DNA of 8,204 bases, taken from positions 1 to 8,204 of the forward strand of contig PCCU01000057.1 of NCBI GenBank assembly GCA_002732015.1, read 5' to 3'. Below are positions 1 through 5,599 of this stretch, piece by piece. This DNA comes from Candidatus Pelagibacterales bacterium (lineage in GTDB: Bacteria; Pseudomonadota; Alphaproteobacteria; TMED109). Numbering within the stretch: the stretch's first letter is position 1; each line of letters opens with the position of its first letter. The notes beneath the pieces are model-generated. The model had not been told where the DNA came from and ran no database searches. It saw only the letters and a list, made by a program, of their open reading frames with translations. The translations under genes were made by a program, and so were the position numbers.

Positions 1-50
1 TAGAACCTTTTTAGAATCCAAAATAAGTTTGAGTATAACTACTTGAGATG
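1..50. repeat. Direct repeat copy A (~50 bases)
   Basis: This copy aligns with 190-238 at about 44 of 50 positions with a single one-base gap. The shared block runs from TAGAAC through AGTTTGAGTATA to CTACTTGAGATG. Homology stops just after the GAGATG end, at position 50 here and 238 in the other copy. The copy begins at the window edge, so its true left limit is unknown. The matching part is spaced 189 bases from copy B, which is 63 codons. Read on the minus strand, both copies give an ILKLIL-type peptide in the same frame. I do not recognise the repeat family. Confidence 0.8.
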
Positions 51-81
51 TAGGTGGGTAAGGAATCCGGGTGCAAGTTCT

Positions 82-110
82 GAACTTTTTTTTTAGATCC
101 GAGATAAGTT
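82..110. repeat. Possible third, degenerate repeat relative
   Basis: The stretch GAAC-T(n)-AGATCC-GAGATAAGTTT resembles the left half of copies A and B (GAAC, T-run, GAATCC or AAACC, AAATAAGTTT). It lacks the GAGTATA-CTACTTGAGATG half. The match is short and contains a 9-T run, so it could be chance. It is listed because it lies between two clear copies. Confidence 0.35.
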
Positions 111-121
111 TTTTAATCCCA

Positions 122-157
122 GAAAATCCACCCGAAAATCCACCCGAAAATCCACCC
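122..157. repeat. Perfect 12-base tandem repeat, three units
   Basis: Three identical head-to-tail units of GAAAATCCACCC occupy 122-133, 134-145 and 146-157. The next bases (GTAAAT) break the pattern. The unit is four codons long. On the minus strand, in the frame continuing from dctM, it encodes a repeated Gly-Gly-Phe-Ser; on the plus strand one frame gives Arg-Lys-Ser-Thr. The segment 121-160 has 19 G or C bases of 40, clearly richer than the flanking operon. It is a simple-sequence array prone to copy-number change, not a CRISPR array, since it has no spacers. Confidence 0.9.
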
Positions 158-162
158 GTAAA

Positions 163-336
163 TTACGAGTGAATTATGGGAAATCTCTCTAGAACATTTT
201 TCAAAACCAAAATTAGTTTGAGTATACTACTTGAGATGGAAACTCCTGAAATTGTAAAAGCTACTGGGAAACCAGATAGCAAAGAAATAAATAAAAACAT
301 CAACATACTTACTAACATAAATTCTTGAGAAATCAT
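163..336 (-). pseudogene. dctM: TRAP transporter large permease (DctM), truncated N-terminus
   Basis: An ATG three bases after the dctQ stop, with a strong AGGAG ribosome binding site, opens a frame of 57 residues. The first ~33 residues form one hydrophobic helix ending in GFPVAFTISGVS, the typical start of the TRAP large permease (DctM family, usually about 420-440 residues with 12 or more membrane segments). DctM carries the main substrate and Na+ translocation path and works with DctQ and a periplasmic binding protein. After residue ~33 the frame enters direct-repeat DNA, gives an unrelated tail (ILKLILVLKNVLERFPIIHS) and stops at TAA 163-165. The product could not transport. The rest of dctM may lie beyond the window on the far side of an insertion, or the junction may be an assembly artefact. 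The family call rests on a short segment plus the dctQ neighbour. Confidence 0.7.
190..238. repeat. Direct repeat copy B, at the dctM break
   Basis: This is the second copy of the ~50-base repeat seen at 1-50. It differs by five substitutions and one missing A, which leaves an 8-base palindrome AGTATACT at 221-228. Its right boundary (238/239) coincides with the point where the dctM frame stops looking like a TRAP permease. The repeat is therefore probably what interrupts that gene, or else marks an assembly join. Confidence 0.8.
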
Positions 337-339
337 TAT

Positions 340-843
340 TTAACTCCTAATTTTCTTGATGCTCGTGGAAACGATTGAAATACCCTGGGCAAACAACATA
401 AATGAAAAAATCCAAATAAAAGTTTTCATAATAAAAACTGCATGAAGTCCTCTTTCTTCTAAAGATCCTTCTAATTGCATCCAAGAGTTTAAGACATAAC
501 TGTAAGAGTAATAAAAAGTAATAAAACATACTGGCATTAAAAAAATTATAGTACCTATTAAATTAACTATATATTTTTTCTTTATTGATAGTTTTGAATA
601 AAAAATATCTACACGCACATGAGCATCTTCTGCTAGAGTATACGCTGCACAAATAAGGAAAACTGCCGCATAGAAAAATCTTACTAATTCTTGCATCCAA
701 ATAAATCCAATGTTGAATAAATATCTTAATACAACAATTAGGCAAGTAAATAGAACCATTAAAAGTAATAGCCAAGAAAATAATTTTCCTACTTTTACAT
801 TAAAAATATCAATAAATTTGTTTATTTTAAAAAGAAAATGCAT
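340..843 (-). CDS. dctQ: TRAP transporter small permease (DctQ family)
   Basis: The 167-residue protein has the size and layout of the TRAP small membrane subunit, with four predicted membrane helices at roughly residues 19-39, 50-70, 90-113 and 136-158. The segment WMQELVRFFYAAVFLICAAY followed by A-HVRVDIFYSKLS is the family hallmark: a conserved Glu at the start of helix 2, then the HVRVD motif after it. DctQ partners with the DctM permease and a DctP binding protein in Na+-driven uptake of organic acids or similar solutes; the substrate cannot be read from this subunit. The ATG lies two bases after the recO stop with no clear Shine-Dalgarno, suggesting translation coupled to recO. No dctP gene is visible. 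The gene looks intact, but its partner dctM is broken downstream, so function in this strain is doubtful unless dctM resumes outside the window. Confidence 0.88.
   Translation of the reverse strand: MHFLFKINKFIDIFNVKVGKLFSWLLLLMVLFTCLIVVLRYLFNIGFIWMQELVRFFYAAVFLICAAYTLAEDAHVRVDIFYSKLSIKKKYIVNLIGTIIFLMPVCFITFYYSYSYVLNSWMQLEGSLEERGLHAVFIMKTFIWIFSFMLFAQGISIVSTSIKKIRS
344..348 (-). promoter_or_regulatory. Ribosome binding site for dctM
   Basis: The minus strand reads AGGAG seven bases before the ATG at 336-334, inside the last codons of dctQ. It is one of the best Shine-Dalgarno matches in the window. It supports 336 as the true dctM start and indicates that the gene was functional before it was interrupted. 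Confidence 0.7.
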
Positions 844-845
844 AG

Positions 846-1559
846 TTAAATACTATCTATAAAATACTCTCTAGTAAACGGTAAACTTTTATTAATTGAT
901 TTAGCAAATTTCATCAAAAAAAAAGCAGTAAGGTTTAATCCATCTTTTATATTCTGCAAACTAGGCTTTTTTCTTGAAACTAAAAAGTCAGGCAAGGGTA
1001 GCAGTTTTTTTTCATATCCTTTTGCCGCTGTTTTACTTACAGCACAACCTGTTTTAGGAGAAACATAGATTAAGTTTTTAAGAGAATTAGAAACAATACA
1101 TTTATTTAGCTGAAGCCCATAACCAATTTTATTTAATAAAAATAACTCCCATTTAACGTATTCTTCTAACCAAAAATCTTCATTACTTAAAATATATTTA
1201 ATTAAGTCATAACTTTTAATAAAAAGTTCTTTTTCTATTTCATTTTCTAAAAAGCTAAATTCTATTAAATTCAACATAGACATTATAGCCATAAATTTTT
1301 TACTATCACTTAGAAATAAAGCAGAATTCGCTTCTAGTAAATCACAATTAAATATACCTAATGTATCTTCAGTTCTTCCTTTCCATTCTAAAGCTATTAA
1401 ATTTCCTGTTTCAAAAATATTGCTTTTCTCAAGTTTTTTTCCTCCTTTCACTAGTCCATTTTGTATTCCTTTGTTGAGAGTAAAAACTTTTAGTATCAAA
1501 GAGGTTTCAGAATAATTTATTTTTGACAGTACAATAGCTTTATCTTTCCATATTATCAA
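846..1559 (-). CDS. recO: DNA repair protein RecO
   Basis: RecO helps load RecA onto SSB-coated single-stranded DNA in the RecFOR pathway of gap repair. The 237-residue product matches the family in length and layout. Residues 2-40 (I-W-K-D-K-AIVLS, SETSLILKVFT, GLVKGG) begin the N-terminal OB fold. The helical C-terminal part contains YVKWELFLLNKIGYGLQLNKC (about 134-154), then YVSPKTGCAVS and LLPLPDFL, all typical of alphaproteobacterial RecO. The start is TTG, preceded at seven bases by AGG (1567-1569), and no ATG is available in the right place. The gene overlaps the end of era by 20 bases in another frame. The usual alphaproteobacterial context (era-recO) supports the call. In many alphaproteobacteria parC follows; here TRAP transporter genes do. 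Confidence 0.9.
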   Translation of the reverse strand: MIIWKDKAIVLSKINYSETSLILKVFTLNKGIQNGLVKGGKKLEKSNIFETGNLIALEWKGRTEDTLGIFNCDLLEANSALFLSDSKKFMAIMSMLNLIEFSFLENEIEKELFIKSYDLIKYILSNEDFWLEEYVKWELFLLNKIGYGLQLNKCIVSNSLKNLIYVSPKTGCAVSKTAAKGYEKKLLPLPDFLVSRKKPSLQNIKDGLNLTAFFLMKFAKSINKSLPFTREYFIDSI

Positions 1560-2415
1560 TTTCTTGCCTATTTTTTTTGACTTTTACATTTAAAAAAAGG
1601 TGAATTTTTTTTTTATATATTTTTTCTAAATCATACCTTGCACTAATACCTATTTTTTTAACTTTTTCTCCAGCCTTGCCTATAATTATAGGTTTTTGTG
1701 AATTTTTATTAATAATAATAGATAAATTTATTTTATAACTACCATCTTTTTTTTTTAATATATTTTCTGTTTTGAATTTTAAACTATAGGGGACTTCATC
1801 ATGAATTAGGTTTAAAATTTTTTCTCTGACTATTTCTTCGACAAATTCAGTATTGATAATATTAGTATTAATTTTAGCAATCTCTTTGTAAAAGAAGTTA
1901 AAATTTTTTTCAATATAGCGTATTAAAGAATTAATACCTATTGATTTTAATGCAGAAATAGATATTAAATTATTTGCATTAAGTACTTTTTGAATATTAT
2001 CTAATTTTTTAAAGTACTCATTTTTTTTTAACAAATCTACCTTATTAATAACTACTAATATTTCTTTATCCAATGACTTAAGGTATTTAATTATTTCCAA
2101 TGAAGTTTCTAAATTAGTCTTATTTGCATCTACTATCAATAAAACTAAATCACTTTCTAATATTGCATTTGAAGCTTGTTTAAAAGTACTTCTAGATAGT
2201 CTTGCATTTGAACCAAAAATTCCTGGTGTATCTAGAAAAATAAACTGTTTATTACTAAAAGACAATACACCTGTTTTTCGTTTTATTGTTGTCTGAGACT
2301 TTCTAGAAACTATTGATATTTTTTTTTTAAAGATGTTATTTAGCAAAGTAGATTTACCAACATTAGTTTCGCCAACTATGCTCAGTTTTATAGTCTGGAC
2401 TAGCTTTTTCTTCAT
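1540..2415 (-). CDS. era: GTPase Era
   Basis: Era is a GTPase that binds the 3' end of 16S rRNA and supports 30S maturation and cell-cycle progression, partly at the membrane. The 291-residue protein has all G motifs: G1 GETNVGKST (15-23), G2 QTT (41-43), G3 DTPG (62-65), G4 NKVD (124-127) and G5 SAL (154-156). A C-terminal KH domain follows (about 200-280) with the GxxG loop GKAG at 246-249. The P-loop has Glu-Thr where many Era proteins have a Pro before NVGKS, which is a tolerated variation. The ATG follows the rnc stop with no gap (TAAATG) and lacks a strong Shine-Dalgarno, so re-initiation after rnc is likely. The last 20 bases overlap recO. A 10-base A-run lies near the 3' end (1605-1614). 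The rnc-era pair is conserved across many bacteria and links RNA processing with ribosome assembly. Confidence 0.96.
   Translation of the reverse strand: MKKKLVQTIKLSIVGETNVGKSTLLNNIFKKKISIVSRKSQTTIKRKTGVLSFSNKQFIFLDTPGIFGSNARLSRSTFKQASNAILESDLVLLIVDANKTNLETSLEIIKYLKSLDKEILVVINKVDLLKKNEYFKKLDNIQKVLNANNLISISALKSIGINSLIRYIEKNFNFFYKEIAKINTNIINTEFVEEIVREKILNLIHDEVPYSLKFKTENILKKKDGSYKINLSIIINKNSQKPIIIGKAGEKVKKIGISARYDLEKIYKKKIHLFLNVKVKKNRQEIDNMER
1567..1569 (-). promoter_or_regulatory. Short ribosome binding site deciding the recO TTG start
   Basis: The minus strand reads TAGGCAAGAAA then TTG, so AGG lies seven bases before the TTG at 1559-1557, inside the era coding region. Together with the RecO-like residues that begin immediately after it, this selects TTG as the start and explains the 20-base overlap with era. 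Confidence 0.5.
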
Positions 2416-3048
2416 TTAATTTTTTATATTTTTTAAAAACTGGTCTGCGGCATCTTGCTGTGCATCTTGTACTGTTTTTCCTACCCCAGTTTTAGACCTG
2501 TAATTAGTTATGTCTACTTTAACTGCGAATGAAGGACTATGGTCAGGGCCAGTCTTTTTAATTGTGCTATATTTTGGTAATCCTAATTTTCTTGATTGAC
2601 TCCACTCTTGTAGTAACGTTTTATTATCTGCTTTTAAATGGTTTATATTATTCAATTTAGGTCTCCATAGGATTTCAATCATATTTTTTGTTTTCTCAAA
2701 ACCATTATTTAGATAAAAAGACCCAATTATTACTTCTAAAGAGTCAGCAAGCCCTTTTTCTGAAATATTTTTTTTTTTTTCTTTATAGTAAAGATCTAAT
2801 TTTATGTCATGAGCTATTTTATATAATACGCGTCCAGAACATAAGTGAGAAACCGTTCTGGACAACATTCCCTCTGTAAAATTATTATACTTATCAAATA
2901 ATAAAGATGAAAGTATTAGACCTAAAACCTTGTCACCTAAAAATTCTAATCTTTGAAATTTTTTTTTTTCAGCTTTTCCTTTTTGTAAGAGTATATTTTC
3001 ATATTGAGAAATAGTTTTAAATTCTTTTTTTAAATCATATATATTCAT
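2416..3048 (-). CDS. rnc: Ribonuclease III
   Basis: RNase III cuts double-stranded RNA, including the rRNA precursor, as a dimer. The 210-residue protein has the signature RLEFLGDKVLGL at about 33-44, with metal-binding residues E35, D39, D102 and E105 all present (ADSLEVIIGSFYL). A C-terminal double-stranded-RNA-binding domain runs from ~141 to 207 (DNKTLLQEWSQ, GPDHSPSF). Two deviations stand out. The Glu that usually precedes the signature Arg is Gln32. The usual Lys-Lys pair near the end of the RNA-binding domain (GxSKKxAE) is replaced by GKTVQDAQ. The coding strand contains an A11 run (2959-2969) and an A13 run (2768-2780). The start overlaps the lepB stop by one base (TAATG), indicating coupled translation. 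Length is slightly below the usual ~220-230. Identification is firm; the N-terminal helix is short but acceptable. Confidence 0.95.
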   Translation of the reverse strand: MNIYDLKKEFKTISQYENILLQKGKAEKKKFQRLEFLGDKVLGLILSSLLFDKYNNFTEGMLSRTVSHLCSGRVLYKIAHDIKLDLYYKEKKKNISEKGLADSLEVIIGSFYLNNGFEKTKNMIEILWRPKLNNINHLKADNKTLLQEWSQSRKLGLPKYSTIKKTGPDHSPSFAVKVDITNYRSKTGVGKTVQDAQQDAADQFLKNIKN

Positions 3049-3881
3049 TAATTAAGCATATTTCCTATTCTATTAACTCTAATAGACTTTGGTATTTTAA
3101 AAAAGTTAATACCAAAAAAACTTAGATTTTTGTTGGAATACTCTATTGATAAAAAGATAATCGCAGCCTTTCCCACTAAATTTTCTTTAGGAACATAGCC
3201 TACATGAGATAGGATTCTACTATCAGAAGAATGTTCTCTGTTGTCTCCCATTACAAAAAAATGATTATTAGGAACTGTATAATTTTTTGTATTATTTACA
3301 TCAAATATATTTTGATTATCATTTGAATTTATAACTCCATCAAAAGATATATCATCTAAAACAAAATATTTTTTTCCTGAACTATTTTCCTCAGAAATTA
3401 AATTAAATTTCTCAAGATAGCCAAATCTGTGCATATCCTCAAATATTCCCATATTATTTCTTGAAAGTTTCTTATCATTTACATATACAGTTCCTTCTTC
3501 TATTTTAATCTGATCTCCTGGCAAACCAATAATTCTTTTTATGTAGTCAGTTTTGTTGTCACCTGGAAATTTAAAAACTGCAACATCCCCCCTTTGCGGT
3601 TTTCTATATAAAATTCTTCCGTTAAATGGCAAATATCTTCCATAGGGAACTGAATATTTACTATATCCGTAAGAAAATTTAGACACAAATAAAAAGTCAC
3701 CTACTAATAAATTTGGCTTCATAGAACCAGAAGGAATAGTAAAAGGTTCATATGCAAAACTTCTTAAAAAGACTGCAACTAAAATAGCTATAAAAAAAGT
3801 CTTAAACACTTCAGTCATTTTCTCTTTAATTAATAAGTAAATAATTACTATTACAATTAGTATCATTAATATAGTATTCAT
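3048..3881 (-). CDS. lepB: Signal peptidase I
   Basis: LepB removes signal peptides from exported preproteins on the outer face of the inner membrane. The 277-residue protein contains the catalytic serine in IPSGSMKP (Ser53) and the general-base lysine in DYIKRIIGLPGD (Lys115). The late conserved box MGDNREHSSDSR is also present. Two hydrophobic stretches precede the catalytic domain, at about residues 3-18 and 28-40. The start at 3881 is supported by an AAGGAA site five bases upstream. An internal Met at residue 22 would give the one-helix form seen in many alphaproteobacteria, so either may be made. The gene lies ten bases after acpS and shares one base with rnc. The lepB-rnc-era order is a widely conserved cluster. 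Confidence 0.96.
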   Translation of the reverse strand: MNTILMILIVIVIIYLLIKEKMTEVFKTFFIAILVAVFLRSFAYEPFTIPSGSMKPNLLVGDFLFVSKFSYGYSKYSVPYGRYLPFNGRILYRKPQRGDVAVFKFPGDNKTDYIKRIIGLPGDQIKIEEGTVYVNDKKLSRNNMGIFEDMHRFGYLEKFNLISEENSSGKKYFVLDDISFDGVINSNDNQNIFDVNNTKNYTVPNNHFFVMGDNREHSSDSRILSHVGYVPKENLVGKAAIIFLSIEYSNKNLSFFGINFFKIPKSIRVNRIGNMLN

Positions 3882-3886
3882 CTTTA

Positions 3887-3892
3887 TTCCTT
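3887..3892 (-). promoter_or_regulatory. Ribosome binding site for lepB
   Basis: The minus strand reads AAGGAA five bases before the ATG at 3881-3879, touching the last base of the acpS stop codon. It favours the longer, two-helix form of LepB over the internal Met at residue 22. Confidence 0.65.
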
Positions 3893-4290
3893 TATTTTTT
3901 TATAGCCTCAATAATTACAAAAGCTTGTGCATATTCTCTTTCATCTGTAATACTTAAAAGAATATTGTATGTCATATTTTTAGGCAATAGACTTTCTAAC
4001 TTCTTCTTTGCGTTACCATATAAATTTATAGTAGGCTTTCCTGATTTTAAATTCTCCACTTCTATCTGCTTCCAATAAACACCTCTATTAATTCCTGTTC
4101 CTAAAGCTTTAGAGGTTGCTTCTTTTGCAGCAAATCTTTTTGCAAAACAATTTGCTTGATTAATAGTACCCTGACACTTGTTTTTTTCTAAACTTGTGAA
4201 ACACCTACTAATAAACCTATCTTTAAATCTTTCCAAGGTTTTAGAAACTCTGTTTACGTCACAAATATCTATACCAACTCCTAAAATCAT
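3892..4290 (-). CDS. acpS: Holo-[acyl-carrier-protein] synthase
   Basis: AcpS transfers the 4'-phosphopantetheine arm from coenzyme A to a serine of apo-ACP, activating it for fatty-acid synthesis. The 132-residue protein has the expected length and both metal-binding motifs: GVGIDI near the N-terminus (Asp8) and FAAKEATSKALGTG (Glu57 within 53-66). Further family features are FTSLEK (31-36) and the C-terminal ILLSITDEREYAQAFVI strand region. The ATG overlaps the pdxJ stop by four bases (ATGA), a standard arrangement for translational coupling. The pdxJ-acpS pairing is conserved in many proteobacteria. Nothing appears missing. Confidence 0.95.
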   Translation of the reverse strand: MILGVGIDICDVNRVSKTLERFKDRFISRCFTSLEKNKCQGTINQANCFAKRFAAKEATSKALGTGINRGVYWKQIEVENLKSGKPTINLYGNAKKKLESLLPKNMTYNILLSITDEREYAQAFVIIEAIKK

Positions 4291-5006
4291 TTTTTCTTTG
4301 TTTTCATCAAATTTAGCATTTTTAAAATCACATTTTCTAATCCATAAAAAATGGCTTCTCCTATTATAAAGTGTCCTATATTTAACTCTTCTATGCCAGT
4401 AATTTTAATTATGTTCTTCACATTATCAAAGTTTAATCCATGACCTGCACTTACTCTTATTTGATTATTTAAAGCAATCTTTGTAATATTTTTTATTTTT
4501 TTAAGATGAATATTATTTTTTCTATTTTGGGAATTAGCATAGCTTCCAGTATGTATTTCTATTGCCTTAACACCTAACTTTTTAACTATTACTATATTAT
4601 CAGGAATGGGATCAACAAACAAAGACACCTCTATTCCTTTATTTATTAATTTAGGAAGATTTGTACTAAGAAATTTAAAGTTTTTATTTAAATCTAATCC
4701 GCCTTCTGTTGTAAGTTCTTTTCTCTTTTCTGGAACAATACATACTTTTTTTATATTGTTATTAATAGCATAATTAAACATAAATTTTGTTGGAGCTATT
4801 TCTAGTTGCAATGGTATTTTAATATTTTTAATTATATATTGAATATCCTTTTCTTTAATGTGTCTTCTATCCTCTCTTAAATGGACTACAATAGAATTCG
4901 CCCCAGATTTCTCGGCAATTTCAGCAGCTTTAATTGGGCTAGGATGTTTTCCACCTCTAGCATTTCTTATAGTTGCTACATGATCTATATTAACACCTAG
5001 TTTCAT
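4287..5006 (-). CDS. pdxJ: Pyridoxine 5'-phosphate synthase
   Basis: PdxJ condenses 1-deoxyxylulose 5-phosphate with 3-amino-2-oxopropyl phosphate to pyridoxine 5'-phosphate, the ring-closing step of the DXP-dependent vitamin B6 pathway. The 239-residue protein is full length. It shows NIDHVATIRNARG (6-18), VHLREDRRHI (41-50), LEIAPT (68-73), VPEKRKELTTEGGLD (91-105), IEIHTGSYA (149-157), SAGHGL (186-191) and ELNIGHFIIGEA (207-218). The catalytic residues His42, Glu69 and His189 line up with the known E. coli positions. The ATG follows the DUF2062 stop after one base and has little Shine-Dalgarno signal, so coupling is likely. The cell appears able to make its own B6. Confidence 0.97.
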   Translation of the reverse strand: MKLGVNIDHVATIRNARGGKHPSPIKAAEIAEKSGANSIVVHLREDRRHIKEKDIQYIIKNIKIPLQLEIAPTKFMFNYAINNNIKKVCIVPEKRKELTTEGGLDLNKNFKFLSTNLPKLINKGIEVSLFVDPIPDNIVIVKKLGVKAIEIHTGSYANSQNRKNNIHLKKIKNITKIALNNQIRVSAGHGLNFDNVKNIIKITGIEELNIGHFIIGEAIFYGLENVILKMLNLMKTKKK

Positions 5007-5007
5007 A

Positions 5008-5595
5008 TCACTTTTTTTTAAAAATTTTTTTCTTATAAGAATTTATAATACTTTCAAATATAAAGTAAGATAAAAACCAAGAAATTAATACTAGAGGAAA
5101 AGAACCCAAGGCCATAGTAGGGATAAAGTTTAATGTATTAAAATTATCTCTGATTAAATCATAATCAGTTGTTAAAAATATGTTTTTAACTAATATAAAT
5201 AAAACTATCATTTCCTGTTTTAAGCTAGGAAGCAAATATTGTGGACTTAAAGCACTGCTCTCTAATATAAATAATTTACCAATCTCATAGGTAAGGTACC
5301 AGATAAATGGAAAGGTCCAAGGATTTCCAAACAAAGTCCCTATCAAAGCTGCTGCCATGGACCCCCTGAGCATCCATGCTAGAGTTATTGCTAAAAGTGT
5401 ATGTAATCCTAAAAAAGGAGTAAACGAAATAGCAATGCCGCAAGCTAATCCAAGCGCTATTTCATGAGAAGAACCTTTCATGCGTTTTAAATTTACAAGA
5501 ATATACTTTTTTGAGCGTTTAAAACTAAATAGCAATTTTAAACTATTTTTGATAAATAAAAAATTATAAGTTTTATTTCTTCTTCCAAATGGCAT
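5008..5595 (-). CDS. DUF2062 family inner-membrane protein
   Basis: The 195-residue protein has a basic N-terminal cytoplasmic part (about 1-45). It is followed by the DUF2062 core: ALGLACGIAISFTPFLGLHT (47-66), a hydrophobic helix, a short Arg-Gly turn, then LIGTLFGNPWTFPFIW (84-99). One or two further hydrophobic segments lie near 125-140 and 155-180. The GNPWTFPFIW motif is the clearest family marker. The molecular function of DUF2062 proteins is unknown to me; an envelope role is only a guess from the hydrophobicity. The gene is locked into the operon, starting four bases after the pyrE stop and ending one base before pdxJ. I recall DUF2062 genes near rel and pdxJ in other alphaproteobacteria, so the position may be conserved rather than accidental. 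Confidence 0.85.
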   Translation of the reverse strand: MPFGRRNKTYNFLFIKNSLKLLFSFKRSKKYILVNLKRMKGSSHEIALGLACGIAISFTPFLGLHTLLAITLAWMLRGSMAAALIGTLFGNPWTFPFIWYLTYEIGKLFILESSALSPQYLLPSLKQEMIVLFILVKNIFLTTDYDLIRDNFNTLNFIPTMALGSFPLVLISWFLSYFIFESIINSYKKKIFKKK

Positions 5596-5599
5596 AGAA

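Noticed and set aside
122..157. Short regular repeats as a possible CRISPR array
   Set aside because: The units are 12 bases and directly adjacent, with no spacers and no cas genes nearby.
97..192. Plus-strand open stretch encoding repeated Arg-Lys-Ser-Thr
   Set aside because: It lies between stops at 94-96 and 190-192, has no start codon or ribosome binding site, and is only about 31 codons; its pattern follows from the tandem repeat.
1..238. Insertion sequence or prophage attachment site as the cause of the dctM break
   Set aside because: No transposase, terminal inverted repeats, target duplication or tRNA is visible in this short end segment, so only a repeat can be claimed.
2688..2879. 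63-codon plus-strand open frame antisense to rnc
   Set aside because: It is rich in Phe and Leu because it reads the complement of A-runs in rnc; no start signal or homology is visible.
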